From NCBI RefSeq assembly GCF_014898055.3, contig NW_023603184.1, forward strand, positions 114,008,615 to 114,072,614: DNA of 64,000 nt. Reading direction: 5' to 3'. This stretch comes from Talpa occidentalis (taxonomy: Eukaryota > Chordata > Mammalia > Eulipotyphla > Talpidae). The number at the start of each line of letters is the position of its first letter. Within the stretch, counting starts at the first letter, position 1. The position numbers and the translations under genes were made by a program. Shown in pieces: positions 12,630-21,394 of the stretch. The notes below the pieces were generated by a model, which was not told where the DNA came from, made no database searches, and worked only from the letters and a program-made list of their open reading frames with translations.

Positions 12630-12785
12630 TGGGCCTCCCCTGGTGGAGGCCGCTGCCCCCCTCATCAGTGTGTTTCGTCGGTCTGCCTGTTCTGTTCCCC
12701 GCTCTGGCTCTGTTGAATTCTCCCACCCTCCCGCGCTTCTGACTGTACCTAATGCTCATATAAATAAATAAATACATCTTTAAAA
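12630..12785 (+). mobile_element. tRNA-derived SINE, variant A, internally deleted
   Basis: The head 'gggcctcccctggtgg' is joined directly to 'aggccgctgcccccctcatc', so about 105 bp of the usual element is missing, including the rest of the tRNA-like part with the B box. The 3' half and the 'ataaataaataaatac' tail are intact. At 156 bp it compares with about 270 for full copies. No clear target-site duplication was found. Confidence 0.8.
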
Positions 12786-12789
12786 GTTC

Positions 12790-14900
12790 AATAAAAATGA
12801 AATATATTCTTAATACAAAAGTCATGGATGACAGTAACAATGGAAATAAGCTTTTATATCCTGGTAAGTCTCACCTGGTATCTCATCTTTACTTCCTCTA
12901 CCTGTTGACATCTTCATTATGACATGGCTACAAACAACTTTCTATTATCATCTTGAAAACTCATTTGTCAGACAAGAAAGGGTCTCTTATTACTACCTTA
13001 ATTGAAAAAATGTGTATCATAACAAAGTATTCAAACAAAGGTCTTTATGATCATATCTTTTACCTGAACAGGGGAAGTGTTGGCTATTTAGGGTGGTATT
13101 AAGCCAATCTCTCCTATTACATGCTTATTGCGGTTAAATAAAATAACTTTAGGTACCAGGAAGGTAAATGAATGGCATGTCCATGTACATTATTATTCAA
13201 ACTGGGTCACTACTGAGAATTAAAGTGTTGGTAGTCAAGAATGAAATGTAACAAGCATATAACAGGACTATACTAGGTTAATGGTGAAATATCGTCATCT
13301 TTTGTATGACTGAAAGAAGTTGGCAATTATGGAGAACTAGAAAAAGCATTTCCCATTTATTCCAAAGCAGCAATAAAGGCTTCTATTGTTAGATCTGATT
13401 TATTAAGAAAATCTAGAATTTTATCATTGTCAACCAATTCCATTTTTTTTATCAATACAGTTGTATTGATAAATCTACATTGAACTTGCGAGTAAGCAGT
13501 TTGCCACCCCAGTCTAAAAAATGAGACAAAATTAGATGGATTCCTTCACTACTTTATGTGCAAAAATATTTAATATCTCAAGTACTCCTGTCTATCAGTA
13601 TCCTATACAGATTTTGATTTAAATCATACTGTGCACATAAGTTTAATTTACAGAGATTTATTTTGTTTTAATGTATTATGGTATAAAATACAAGATGTTG
13701 ACATGCCTATCATGAAACAATTTGTTCCCTTAGGCAAACAGTGCCAGATGCTTATGCTCAAATAAATGACACTAAGTATGTATGTGCATGGAGCAGGACA
13801 TGGAGGGGGCGAAGTAGTTCTGATTACAAAAAAATTGTGAGCCCAAGTCCTTGATCTTGTTCTTTGATTTCATCCATTTATTATGGTATCATACTAAAAA
13901 TGTGTGAATGGAATATTCAATAAAACAGGACGACTTCAAAATATCTACAAAATAGCCACAGCAACCTTCTAAAAAGTAATTTTTATTTTGGGACCTTTAA
14001 ATAACAAAAGACAAAACTTTTTGTTTTAGTCACAATATAGCTTCTTAAGTAGGTCATTTCACACTCCAGTTAGCTTTCACGATTCATCATCCCCAAGTAA
14101 TATGTCTAGCTGACATAATAGAAAATATTTTTGAAAGGCAAAAAGCTAAAGGTCTAGGGATGGATGATAGATGGTATTGGAAAGCAGGTAGACCAAATAC
14201 ATGGATGATATGAGTAGTAGGAATAATTACAAAGGATTTGAAGCCAGGACCCTAAGAAGGAAGATTTGGGAATACGGGTGACTGGATGAGGCTGTAAATG
14301 TATCTGTTTAATGAGAGATTTGATCAGGATACAGGCTGTAATAGTCCCTGTATATTAACTTTGGAATTATAGCCTTTTGTATTCTTGATATCCTCTATAT
14401 TTTTCAAAGAAATGATTGCTGCCAATCCCAAAGACTGTTGATAGCCATTTACATTTGCATCACTTACTTGCTAGAGACCTAACCCACACTGTTAAGTATA
14501 ATGTAAAAATGGTAAAATCACTACAAGTGTTACTACTGTGCATGCAACAGACTGTTGACAATAATTATATATTTGACCTGCATGACTTAGTATTTTAAGA
14601 TTATCTTTATGGGTGTATATTTTTAGTAACAAGTAGTTATTTCTAATTTATTATATCAGCTTTATATTTTTTTGTATTGTGCTGTATTCAGATCAAATAG
14701 GAATTAAACTTAGTCTATTTACTTGTTTATAGATCTTTTGCCAGCCATTTTAACTTCATATTTAAATATTATACGTTCCTACTTGCATTAAAAATAATAA
14801 TATTCAGTTACACATGGAGTTTCATAAATTGTATCTTGCTTATTAAATAACGGGTAAAAACAAATTTTATACACAATTGAGGCTTTGTTGATATCATGGC
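12790..14900. other. AT-rich non-coding DNA
   Basis: No gene, RNA or confidently assignable repeat. The 60-codon frame at 14416-14598 has no motif. Confidence 0.55.
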
Positions 14901-14916
14901 AGTATTGCTCTAATAT

Positions 14917-15186
14917 ATATTTTTTTAAGATTTATTTATTTATTTATACAAGCACTGGGTACAGTCAGAAGTGCGGGAGGGTGAGAGAATTCACCAGAGC
15001 CAGAGCGGGGAGCGGAACAGGCAGACTGACGAAGAAGTACACTGCTGAGGGGAGCAGCGGGTACAGCAGGAGAGGTCTGTGCGCCATGTGGGACCCTCGC
15101 CCGGCAGCTGGGGATTGAACTGGTGTTGCAGAGGCTGCGGGCAGCTTCGCAGCCAGCGCTCAACTGCTGTGCCACCGGGGAGGCCC
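14917..15186 (-). mobile_element. tRNA-derived SINE, variant A, full length
   Basis: Read on the minus strand: a tRNA-like head (gggcctccccggtggcac), a body with 'gtcccacatggcgcac', and a tail with AATAAATAAATAAATCTT. Target-site duplications of 14 bp, 'tattgctctaatat' (14903-14916) and 'tattgctctgatat' (15187-15200), differ at one base. This marks a clean retrotransposition. The frames at 14885-15118 and 14936-15175 fall inside it and are not genes. Confidence 0.9.
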
Positions 15187-15542
15187 TATTGCTCTGATAT
15201 TAAGTAGGAAAAGGAATTATGATTGAGGTATTTAGAAATGTTCAGCAGCAGCTTCCTTGGTTCCTCAGCCTCAGCGTAGATTCTTGTGTCCAAATTGTAC
15301 GCAGAAACCAATGGATATCTGCACCTGAAAGGGTGATGAATGCTTGATTGACTAAGGGGCATTTCAGAGGCATTATGTAATGAAGAGGTGAGCTAGCACT
15401 TTATGAATGTCTCTGACTTGTGATATAAACTGCAAGGACATGGTGAGGATCATGACCATAATAAAGTTAAGGAACCCCCATCTACACTAATATACAATGT
15501 AATTTTAGGGTTAGAATGAATTTACCCAAAGGAAGCAAACTA

Positions 15543-15803
15543 GGGCCTCCCTGCTGGCAAAGTTAGTCTTAGTACTATGAAGCTATTCACAGCCACTGCA
15601 ACACGAGTTTGATCCCCGGCCAAGGAGTAACCCACATGGTACAGCAGACCTCTCCTGTCTTGCCTGCTGCTCCCCTCAGCAGTGTATTTCAGTAAATCCA
15701 CCTAGTTCTATTCCCCACTCTGTCTCTGGTGAATCTTCTCAGCCCTCCCTGCACCTGTGGCCTGTACCCCAGTTCTTGTATGTATAAATATTTTTTAAAA
15801 AAT
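15543..15803 (+). mobile_element. tRNA-derived SINE, variant B, full length
   Basis: The head is 'gggcctccctgctggcaa', the B-box-like 'gtttgatccccgg' follows, and the 3' half has 'gtaccccagttcttgtatg'. The variant B signature is 'ggcctgtaccccagttctt' in place of 'ctgactgtacccagtgctt'. Perfect 11-bp target-site duplications 'gaagcaaacta' lie at 15532-15542 and 15804-15814. Confidence 0.9.
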
Positions 15804-16029
15804 GAAGCAAACTAATTTGACACTAGTTGTTCATCTCATTTTATGCTTAGTACAGTTTTTCAACTACATATTTTCCTTAGTTAAAATGTTAAAATTTTTC
15901 AATGTTTCTAACTTAACATAAAAAGTATGGTTTTTTTTTTCTTCCATATTTCTAAGTAGAAATATAGAAATGGATAGGGTGATTGCAAAATTATGTCAAA
16001 AATGCAAATTGGTTTATGGTTTTCTTTTT

Positions 16030-16486
16030 TAGTAATGTCTTGGTCTGGTTAAAACTGGCCTCATAGAATTATATTTTATAATAATTTCTAATTTTTTAAA
16101 TAGCATAAAATACTACTTCTGCTTTTATCCTCTAAGAGAAACTATAGGAATTGGTATAATTTATTCCTGAAATATTTGGTGGAATTCCATGCAAACATAT
16201 CTAGGCCTAATACTTTCTGTTTTGGAAGGTTAATATTCTTTCAATTTAGTTAACAGATATTGAGCTATTCAGATGTCTATTTCTTATGTGATTTTGTCAG
16301 ATTATGACTTTTAAAAAATTGGTCCATTTGCTCGAGGTTTTCTAATTTATGGGTATGAAATTATTCATAGAATTCCTTTATTAGCCTTTTAAAATGATCT
16401 TTAGTCATCTCCCCTCTGTCACTTCTGGTATTAGTAACTTACAGTCTCTTCTTTTATCTTAGTTACCCTAGCTAGGGCTTACTGAC
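16030..16486 (-). mobile_element. LINE-1 ORF2 remnant (part 1), minus strand
   Basis: Antisense ORF2 landmarks occur in order: 'gtaatgtcttggtctggtt', 'ggcctcatagaatta', 'aatatttggtggaattcc' and 'cacttctggtattagtaac'. The sequence continues after the first LTR at 16922. It is old, with many stops and indels. Confidence 0.75.
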
Positions 16487-16921
16487 TGTAGGGTCAGGAA
16501 TGGACCACAGTGCAGGTTTTCTAAGATCCAGCAGACCGGGTAAAGGAGGAGTCAGAGTCCTCAGTGGTTTTTTGCAGGTCTTTTATTGGGATTTTACCCG
16601 GTACACAGCAGGCAAAGGTGCTGGGGGGCCGGGAGGCTGGCAGGCCTCCCAGCCCCCAGCAAGTCTTTACTCTCTGGGCTCTCTGGAGTTCTCTCTGCTT
16701 CTCTGCTCTTGTCTTCTCTTTCAGCTTTTCTTTTGGCTTCTCCTGGCGTCCCCGTGACACTGCCCTTAAAAGCACAGTCTTAGCCCAGGTGAATCCCATC
16801 TACCTATGCCCATACCCTACTCCAGGTGCCTGCCATCAGGCATGCATTCAGGACCACAAGGATCCATCATCTATCCTGATGGCGGGAGGGCAGAAAAGCC
16901 TGACATTTTCTTTACCCTACA
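16487..16921 (-). mobile_element. Solo LTR, copy 1, minus strand
   Basis: A 435-bp element with inverted ends TGTAGGGT and ACCCTACA. A direct repeat CTGAC lies at 16482-16486 and 16922-16926 (ACTGAC if the terminal A is counted). On the minus strand AATAAA falls in 'ggtaaaatcccaataaaag', and 'gtgcttttaagggc' upstream could be the TATA-like box. It interrupts an antisense LINE-1 ORF2. No gag, pol or env sequence adjoins it, so it is a solo LTR. I do not recognise the family. A 138-codon plus frame across it is spurious. Confidence 0.8.
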
Positions 16922-17119
16922 CTGACTATATTAATCTTTTCAAAGAACCAGCTTTTGGCTTCATTTATTTTCTCTTTTGATTTTCCCATTGTAGACTTCA
17001 TTGTTTTCCACTCTTAGTCTTATTTAAATTCCTGGACTGATAATTCCCACCTCTGTGTTATTTGTGGTTCTTATGTGTGCTCTGTCATTTCAAATTATGT
17101 TTCTCTTTTAGTATATCTT
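16922..17119 (-). mobile_element. LINE-1 remnant (part 2), minus strand
   Basis: The text 'aatcttttcaaagaacc' followed by 'agcttttggcttcatt' is the antisense of a well-conserved ORF2 block and follows on from the segment before LTR copy 1. The right half shifts towards L1 5'UTR-like sequence ('gtttctcttttagtatatc'), so much of ORF2/ORF1 is deleted. Confidence 0.75.
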
Positions 17120-17578
17120 TGTAAAGGGCAGGACTGGGCACAGTGCAGGTTTCCTGATCCCATGCAGACCGGGTAAAGGAGGAGTCAGAGTCCTCAGTAG
17201 TTTTGCAGGTTTTTTATTGGGGTTCACCAGGCATATGGCAGGCAGGGGTGCTGGCAGGCCTCCCAGCCCCCAGCAAGTCTTCACTCTATCTGAGCTCTCT
17301 GGAGTTCGTTCTGCTGCTTCTCGGCTTCCCTTTCGGCTTCGGCTTCGGCTTGGGCTTGGGCTTCGGCTTCTACTGCTGCTGCTGCCGCTGCTACTGCTGC
17401 TGCTGGCGTCCCTGTGACGCCGCCCTTAAAAGCACAATCTTAGCTCAGCTGAATCCCATCTACCTATGCCCACACCCTATTCCAGGTGCCCGCCATCAGG
17501 CATGCATTCAGGACAAGGATCCATCATCTATCCTGATGGCGGAAGGGCAGAAAAGCCTGATATTTTCTTTACCCTACA
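17120..17578 (-). mobile_element. Solo LTR, copy 2, minus strand
   Basis: The same family and orientation as the LTR at 16487. It begins TGTAAAGG, ends ACCCTACA and is 459 bp long. Flanks ATCTT (17115-17119) and TTCTT (17579-17583) fit a 5-bp target-site duplication with one change. It shares the blocks around 'agaccgggtaaaggagg', 'gcccttaaaagcac' and 'gaatcccatctacctatgcc' with copy 1. A GGCTTC/CTG simple repeat is expanded at 17331-17405. Separate flanking repeats suggest a separate insertion, not one element cut in two. Confidence 0.75.
17331..17405. repeat. TTCGGC and CTG microsatellite in LTR copy 2
   Basis: Alternating TTCGGC/TTGGGC units run to about 17370, followed by CTG-type triplets to 17405. 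The matching part of LTR copy 1 has only a CT-rich stretch without these repeats. Confidence 0.9.
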
Positions 17579-18430
17579 TTCTTGTAATTTTTTTTCCTGG
17601 ATAGCTGTACCTTAATGTATCAGGTGAAAGGAACTGTTCTAAATAGGCTTTAGAATGTAGTAGTTTGGAAAAGAGAAGTGTTTTTATAGCACACCGATTA
17701 GGTCTCACTTTCTTGGCAAGTCTATGCTTCTAACTGAGCTTCACGTTGTTTCTCAGTTTTTTCTCCCTCCTTAGGTGGAACAGAATGCCTTGAGTCACTA
17801 GAATTGAGTATTTCCATTTTTTCACTGGGAAGACTAGAGTGGAGTGCAGTGGGGTTATTTTCTTTCCCTCCAATCAGTTAAGTTCTAATAATAGCCCAGC
17901 AGGTTAACTAGTTTCTCCTGAGGGCAATCTTGTTAAGAAGGAACCTCTGGCGTGTTTCAAAATGGTTCCTTTTTCCCTCGCTCTGCCAGAAGCACAAAGG
18001 GATACTTACTTTTTTTTTTTTTTTCTCTGATACTTACTTTGTGACCCTGGTCAAGTTTATTGAGATAAGTCTCACAAAATTGTGGCAGCGTCCCTATGAT
18101 TGTGTCTCCCTGGATTTTTTAACTGAGTTGGTCACGCTGAACCTCCAGCAGTTCATTGCAGTTCAGAATTTCCTACTCTGCTGCTGATTCTCCTTGCAGT
18201 TTTCACTTGGATTTTTCTGCTCTGGTAAGCTGTGACAGCCTGTACCGACTTATCCCTGTCTCCAGTCTTGGGAGCAGCAATTTGCCCGTTTTTAATTCTC
18301 TTAAGGACCCCTTAATATGGTCACCCTTTTACTGTTTAGGATGGAGTGGCCATTTCCAAGCTCTTTACACGCAGAACTGGAAACTGTAATTTCCCTGTCC
18401 TCATCTTTTACTATCTATTTTCTAAATATG
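17579..18430 (-). mobile_element. LINE-1 5'UTR-like remnant, minus strand
   Basis: Blocks such as 'aaaggaactgttctaaatag', 'tcaagtttattgagataag', 'gaacctccagcagttcattg' and 'tcctactctgctgctg' resemble the antisense L1M-type 5'UTR. It continues the same disrupted L1 as 16030-17119. Short plus frames (17930-18187, 18156-18389, 18317-18502) are chance. Confidence 0.55.
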
Positions 18431-19217
18431 TCCTTAGCTTTGCCTTATACTCCACTACTTTTATCTCTAAAGCGAAGCTATCCTAATACATTAGATTTCT
18501 AATTCATTGTATATTTTTAGTTTCTAAATTTTGTTTTGCAAGTATGCTTATTCAAATTTTCCTTTGAAATTTGCCTATTATCATCGTTGCTTTATGTTTT
18601 CATTTCTTTAAATATGTGATATAGATTAGTTAAGCATATGCATCTTATGTTCTCCATAAAATTACCCTGTTTTTTCCTGATATTCTTGTGGTTTTTAAGC
18701 TTCTTATTTTTAGCTGTTGATTTTAATGGTGAATTGTTACTCATATACTTTATAGTTTGAGAGACTCTGAGTTCCTCAATTCAAGATGCACCAGTGAGGA
18801 TTCTGTTCATATTTGCATGAACTTTTTTCCCTTAGGCATATTTCCTGGCAGATACCCTAGTGCATAAGTTTATGACCACTTTTATGCACATTTGATAATA
18901 ATGCACATTTGTGACTTTGCATACCACATGGGATAACAGAAATTATGACCTCACGTCAACTGAAGAAATGCTTTCACCTCTGACCCCAGATATATGTGGC
19001 AAACCAGCTCTGTCTTTTTTCTGTGTCAGGGGATTTTTGTTTCTATAACTGTGTTGACATTGCTCTTGGGATTCTCAGTTCCAGCGATTATCCTAAATGA
19101 AACCAAGAGTATCCTGCTAAGCAGAACATTACCTGAGTTTCATTTACTGTGTTCACAATTGTCTGTTTCTAGAATGCAGGTATGCCTCTTTATTTTTTGT
19201 GAGTGTGGTTTGACACA
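18431..19217. other. Non-coding DNA, origin not clear
   Basis: T-rich sequence that may still be L1 5' region or another old repeat; I cannot assign it. The 87-codon frame at 18994-19257 runs into an L1-like patch and is not a gene. Confidence 0.4.
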
Positions 19218-19288
19218 TACTTTCTGTTTTGGAAGATTAATTATTCTTTCAGTTTAATTAACAGATACTGAGCTATTCAGATGGCTAT
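19218..19288 (-). repeat. 71-bp patch repeated from LINE-1 ORF2 at 16210-16280
   Basis: From 'tactttctgttttggaag' to 'gagctattcagatggctat' it matches 16210-16280 with about six differences, including one indel. Similarity stops sharply on both sides. It is an antisense ORF2 patch that abuts sense L1 5'-region sequence. Confidence 0.7.
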
Positions 19289-19440
19289 CCAGGAAAAAAA
19301 TTACAAGATATGCTTGTAAAAAAGGGAAACACAATGTGGCACATTAAAACCACAAATGGCACAGATGTGGGAATTATTAGACCATAAATTTAATTAAGAT
19401 TAAGAGTAGAAAATAATGAAATTGTATTAGAGCCTCAACA
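19289..19440 (+). mobile_element. Possible LINE-1 5' region fragment, plus strand
   Basis: 'ggaaaaaaattacaagatat' and 'ggcacagatgtgggaatta' resemble the sense strand of an L1M 5'UTR/ORF1 junction (ggaaaaaaattacaagacatg ... cagatgttggaattagcag). Short and diverged. Confidence 0.45.
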
Positions 19441-19444
19441 GATG

Positions 19445-20770
19445 GTTTTTCATGTGATTTAGTACATCTAATTTTTTATATAAAATAAACATAAAGAAGC
19501 ATATGCTTTAATAGCTACTATGTCGCTTCATCTAAGTTTCTAGTTAGCCCTATGAATGTTAGTTAGAAAAAAGGCATTATTTTATGTGTAATGATACATG
19601 CAAATTTTTCTGAATCTCATTAAAATTTTTCCTTCATCCTGTTTCCATCAATAGTTGAGTCTCTTCCTTTCATTGTGGGATGCAAAGTAACATTTTCCTC
19701 TTCCTCTTAAGTATAGAGAAGACTGATTTATATTTGACTATTGTTAATTAATGCTTCCCTAAATTCCATATAGTGAAGTGTACATAATTAGACTTATTGA
19801 AATACCTGTTATTCCGAGTAATGTGATGATGTGTTTTCTTTTTTATTATTTATTACTTTAACTTTTAACTGTTTATTTCTTTATTTTTAATTGAGGTAAT
19901 ATCGGGATACCTTCATCAGGTATTGCCACATAGTGTACCCTTGGCTACATCTCCATACCTTTCATAACTATTTCTTCTTATAGTTAAGAATTTCTAGAAA
20001 GAAAACAAATGCTATTTTGTAGGAATTACTGTATTGTATTGATTTTTTGAAAAATTTCTTCAAGCAAATAGACCACAAGATTAGATTTACAAAATGCCCT
20101 TAGGCATTATGGTGCAACAAAGCACATTAATTAGTGACATCTTCAATTGACTGATGCGACTAATAGAAAAATTAAACACCCGACAGATTTTGCTTGGTGT
20201 ATTTCAATGAAGAGACATTCAAAGAGATGTACAGAGATTGGATTTGATTGTCAACAGATGTTAATTACAACAAGTGTATTCATCCATAGTATGCCTGGTA
20301 ACTTTCATTTAGAAAAACATGATACATATGTATATATACACATTTATATTTATATACACATATGCACATGCATATATCCACATTTATAGACACACTACTC
20401 ATTGTTTCTGCAACATAGTTTTCAAATGGTGAAATTTTTACTAGTATTTTTCTAGAAAAGTAAAAGAAGGAAAAATTCTTTCCAAGAGAATTTATTTCTC
20501 TCGACATGTATACTTCCTTTGCTAGTTTGTGTCTCTCATTATTTCTAATGGTTTCTATTTTATGTTCTATTTTATGTTCCAGTGGGCAGACTCTCATCAT
20601 GTAATAATCTTTTTAGTCAGCCTTGAAAAATTATAAATAGTCTTCTCAGAAACACTGTTGGAAAGAATATTTTTGGATTAATGGTTCTATTCACATTTTT
20701 CTTTAGCTGGTCTTAAAATCTGTCAACATCTTAAGTTTATACATATTCCCATTTAATTTGTTCTATATTG
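19445..20770. other. AT-rich non-coding DNA with a LINE-1 end and TA/CA-rich run
   Basis: At about 19870-19965, 'tttaattgaggtaatatc' and 'ggtattgccacatagtgta' resemble the antisense L1M 3' end. From 20321 to 20395 the sequence is rich in TA/CA alternation. The 80- and 106-codon frames crossing it are products of that composition. Confidence 0.5.
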
Positions 20771-20775
20771 ATCTA

Positions 20776-20798
20776 ACACACACACACACACACACACA
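20776..20798. repeat. (AC)n microsatellite
   Basis: About eleven AC units, uninterrupted. Confidence 0.95.
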
Positions 20799-20844
20799 TT
20801 TCATCCTCATTGCAATAACTACCGTGGATCCTCAGCTCATTTTT

Positions 20845-20980
20845 GTGAACCCTGGGCAAGTTGCTCAAGTTTGTCTCAATATCGTCATTAATAGCATGGT
20901 ATGAGAATCTATTTCAAAAGATTGTGCAGAGGGAATTTTAGAGCAGATAACAGTATCTGGTACATATTTTCACCAGTAAC
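20845..20980 (+). repeat. MIR-like SINE fragment
   Basis: 'gtgaaccctgggcaagttgc' followed by 'tcaagtttgtctcaatatcg' and later 'taacagtatctggtacata' follows the MIR order (gtgaccttgggcaagttac ... ctcagtttcctcatc ... gtgcctggcacat), diverged. Confidence 0.55.
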
Positions 20981-21089
20981 TGCTAATTATTATTACTTAA
21001 TACTTGTTACAAAAGCTAATATCAAGTACTCATAAATTATGTTGCCTTCAAAGTCTCTCCAATAATCTCACATTATATTCTGTCAATGT

Positions 21090-21390
21090 TATCATCACAA
21101 AAAATTTTATATCTGCCCTGGACATTTTAATATCCAAAATAAATCTAACCTATTTTCTAACCTTTGCATAGACTACTGTAAGATTTCTCAAAATGTTTGT
21201 CTTTAGCCTTTCCTGATAAACTATTACCTGCATTACCTCTGTAACTTTCTAATCACCAAACTATTCATATTATCATTCTTTAAAACCTCAACTGGCTTTT
21301 TAACAATAAACTTCAACTTTCTAATTAAGGCACATAGAGCTTTTGGTTGTCTTTGTGTTGAGGAAATTGTTAAAAAAAATTTCTCTGCTA
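21090..21390 (+). repeat. L2-like fragment, plus strand
   Basis: 'aaaacctcaactggctttt', 'aacaataaacttcaacttt' and 'aggcacatagagcttttgg' match the order of the L2 block (aaaccctccagtggctcc ... ggataaagtccaaactcc ... ggcattcaaggccc). Confidence 0.5.
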
Positions 21391-21394
21391 TCCT

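Noticed and set aside
14885..15175. Frames of 77 and 79 codons on both strands
   Set aside because: Both lie inside a SINE. Similar frames recur at 49814-50045, 59002-59283 and 61639-61857 for the same reason.
16564..16980. 138-codon plus-strand open frame
   Set aside because: It lies across an antisense solo LTR and adjacent LINE-1. The related LTR at 17120 has a frame in the same place only because the sequence is shared. No domain.
16487..17578. A provirus with two LTRs
   Set aside because: The 198 bp between the LTRs is antisense LINE-1, not retroviral, and each LTR has its own flanking repeat.
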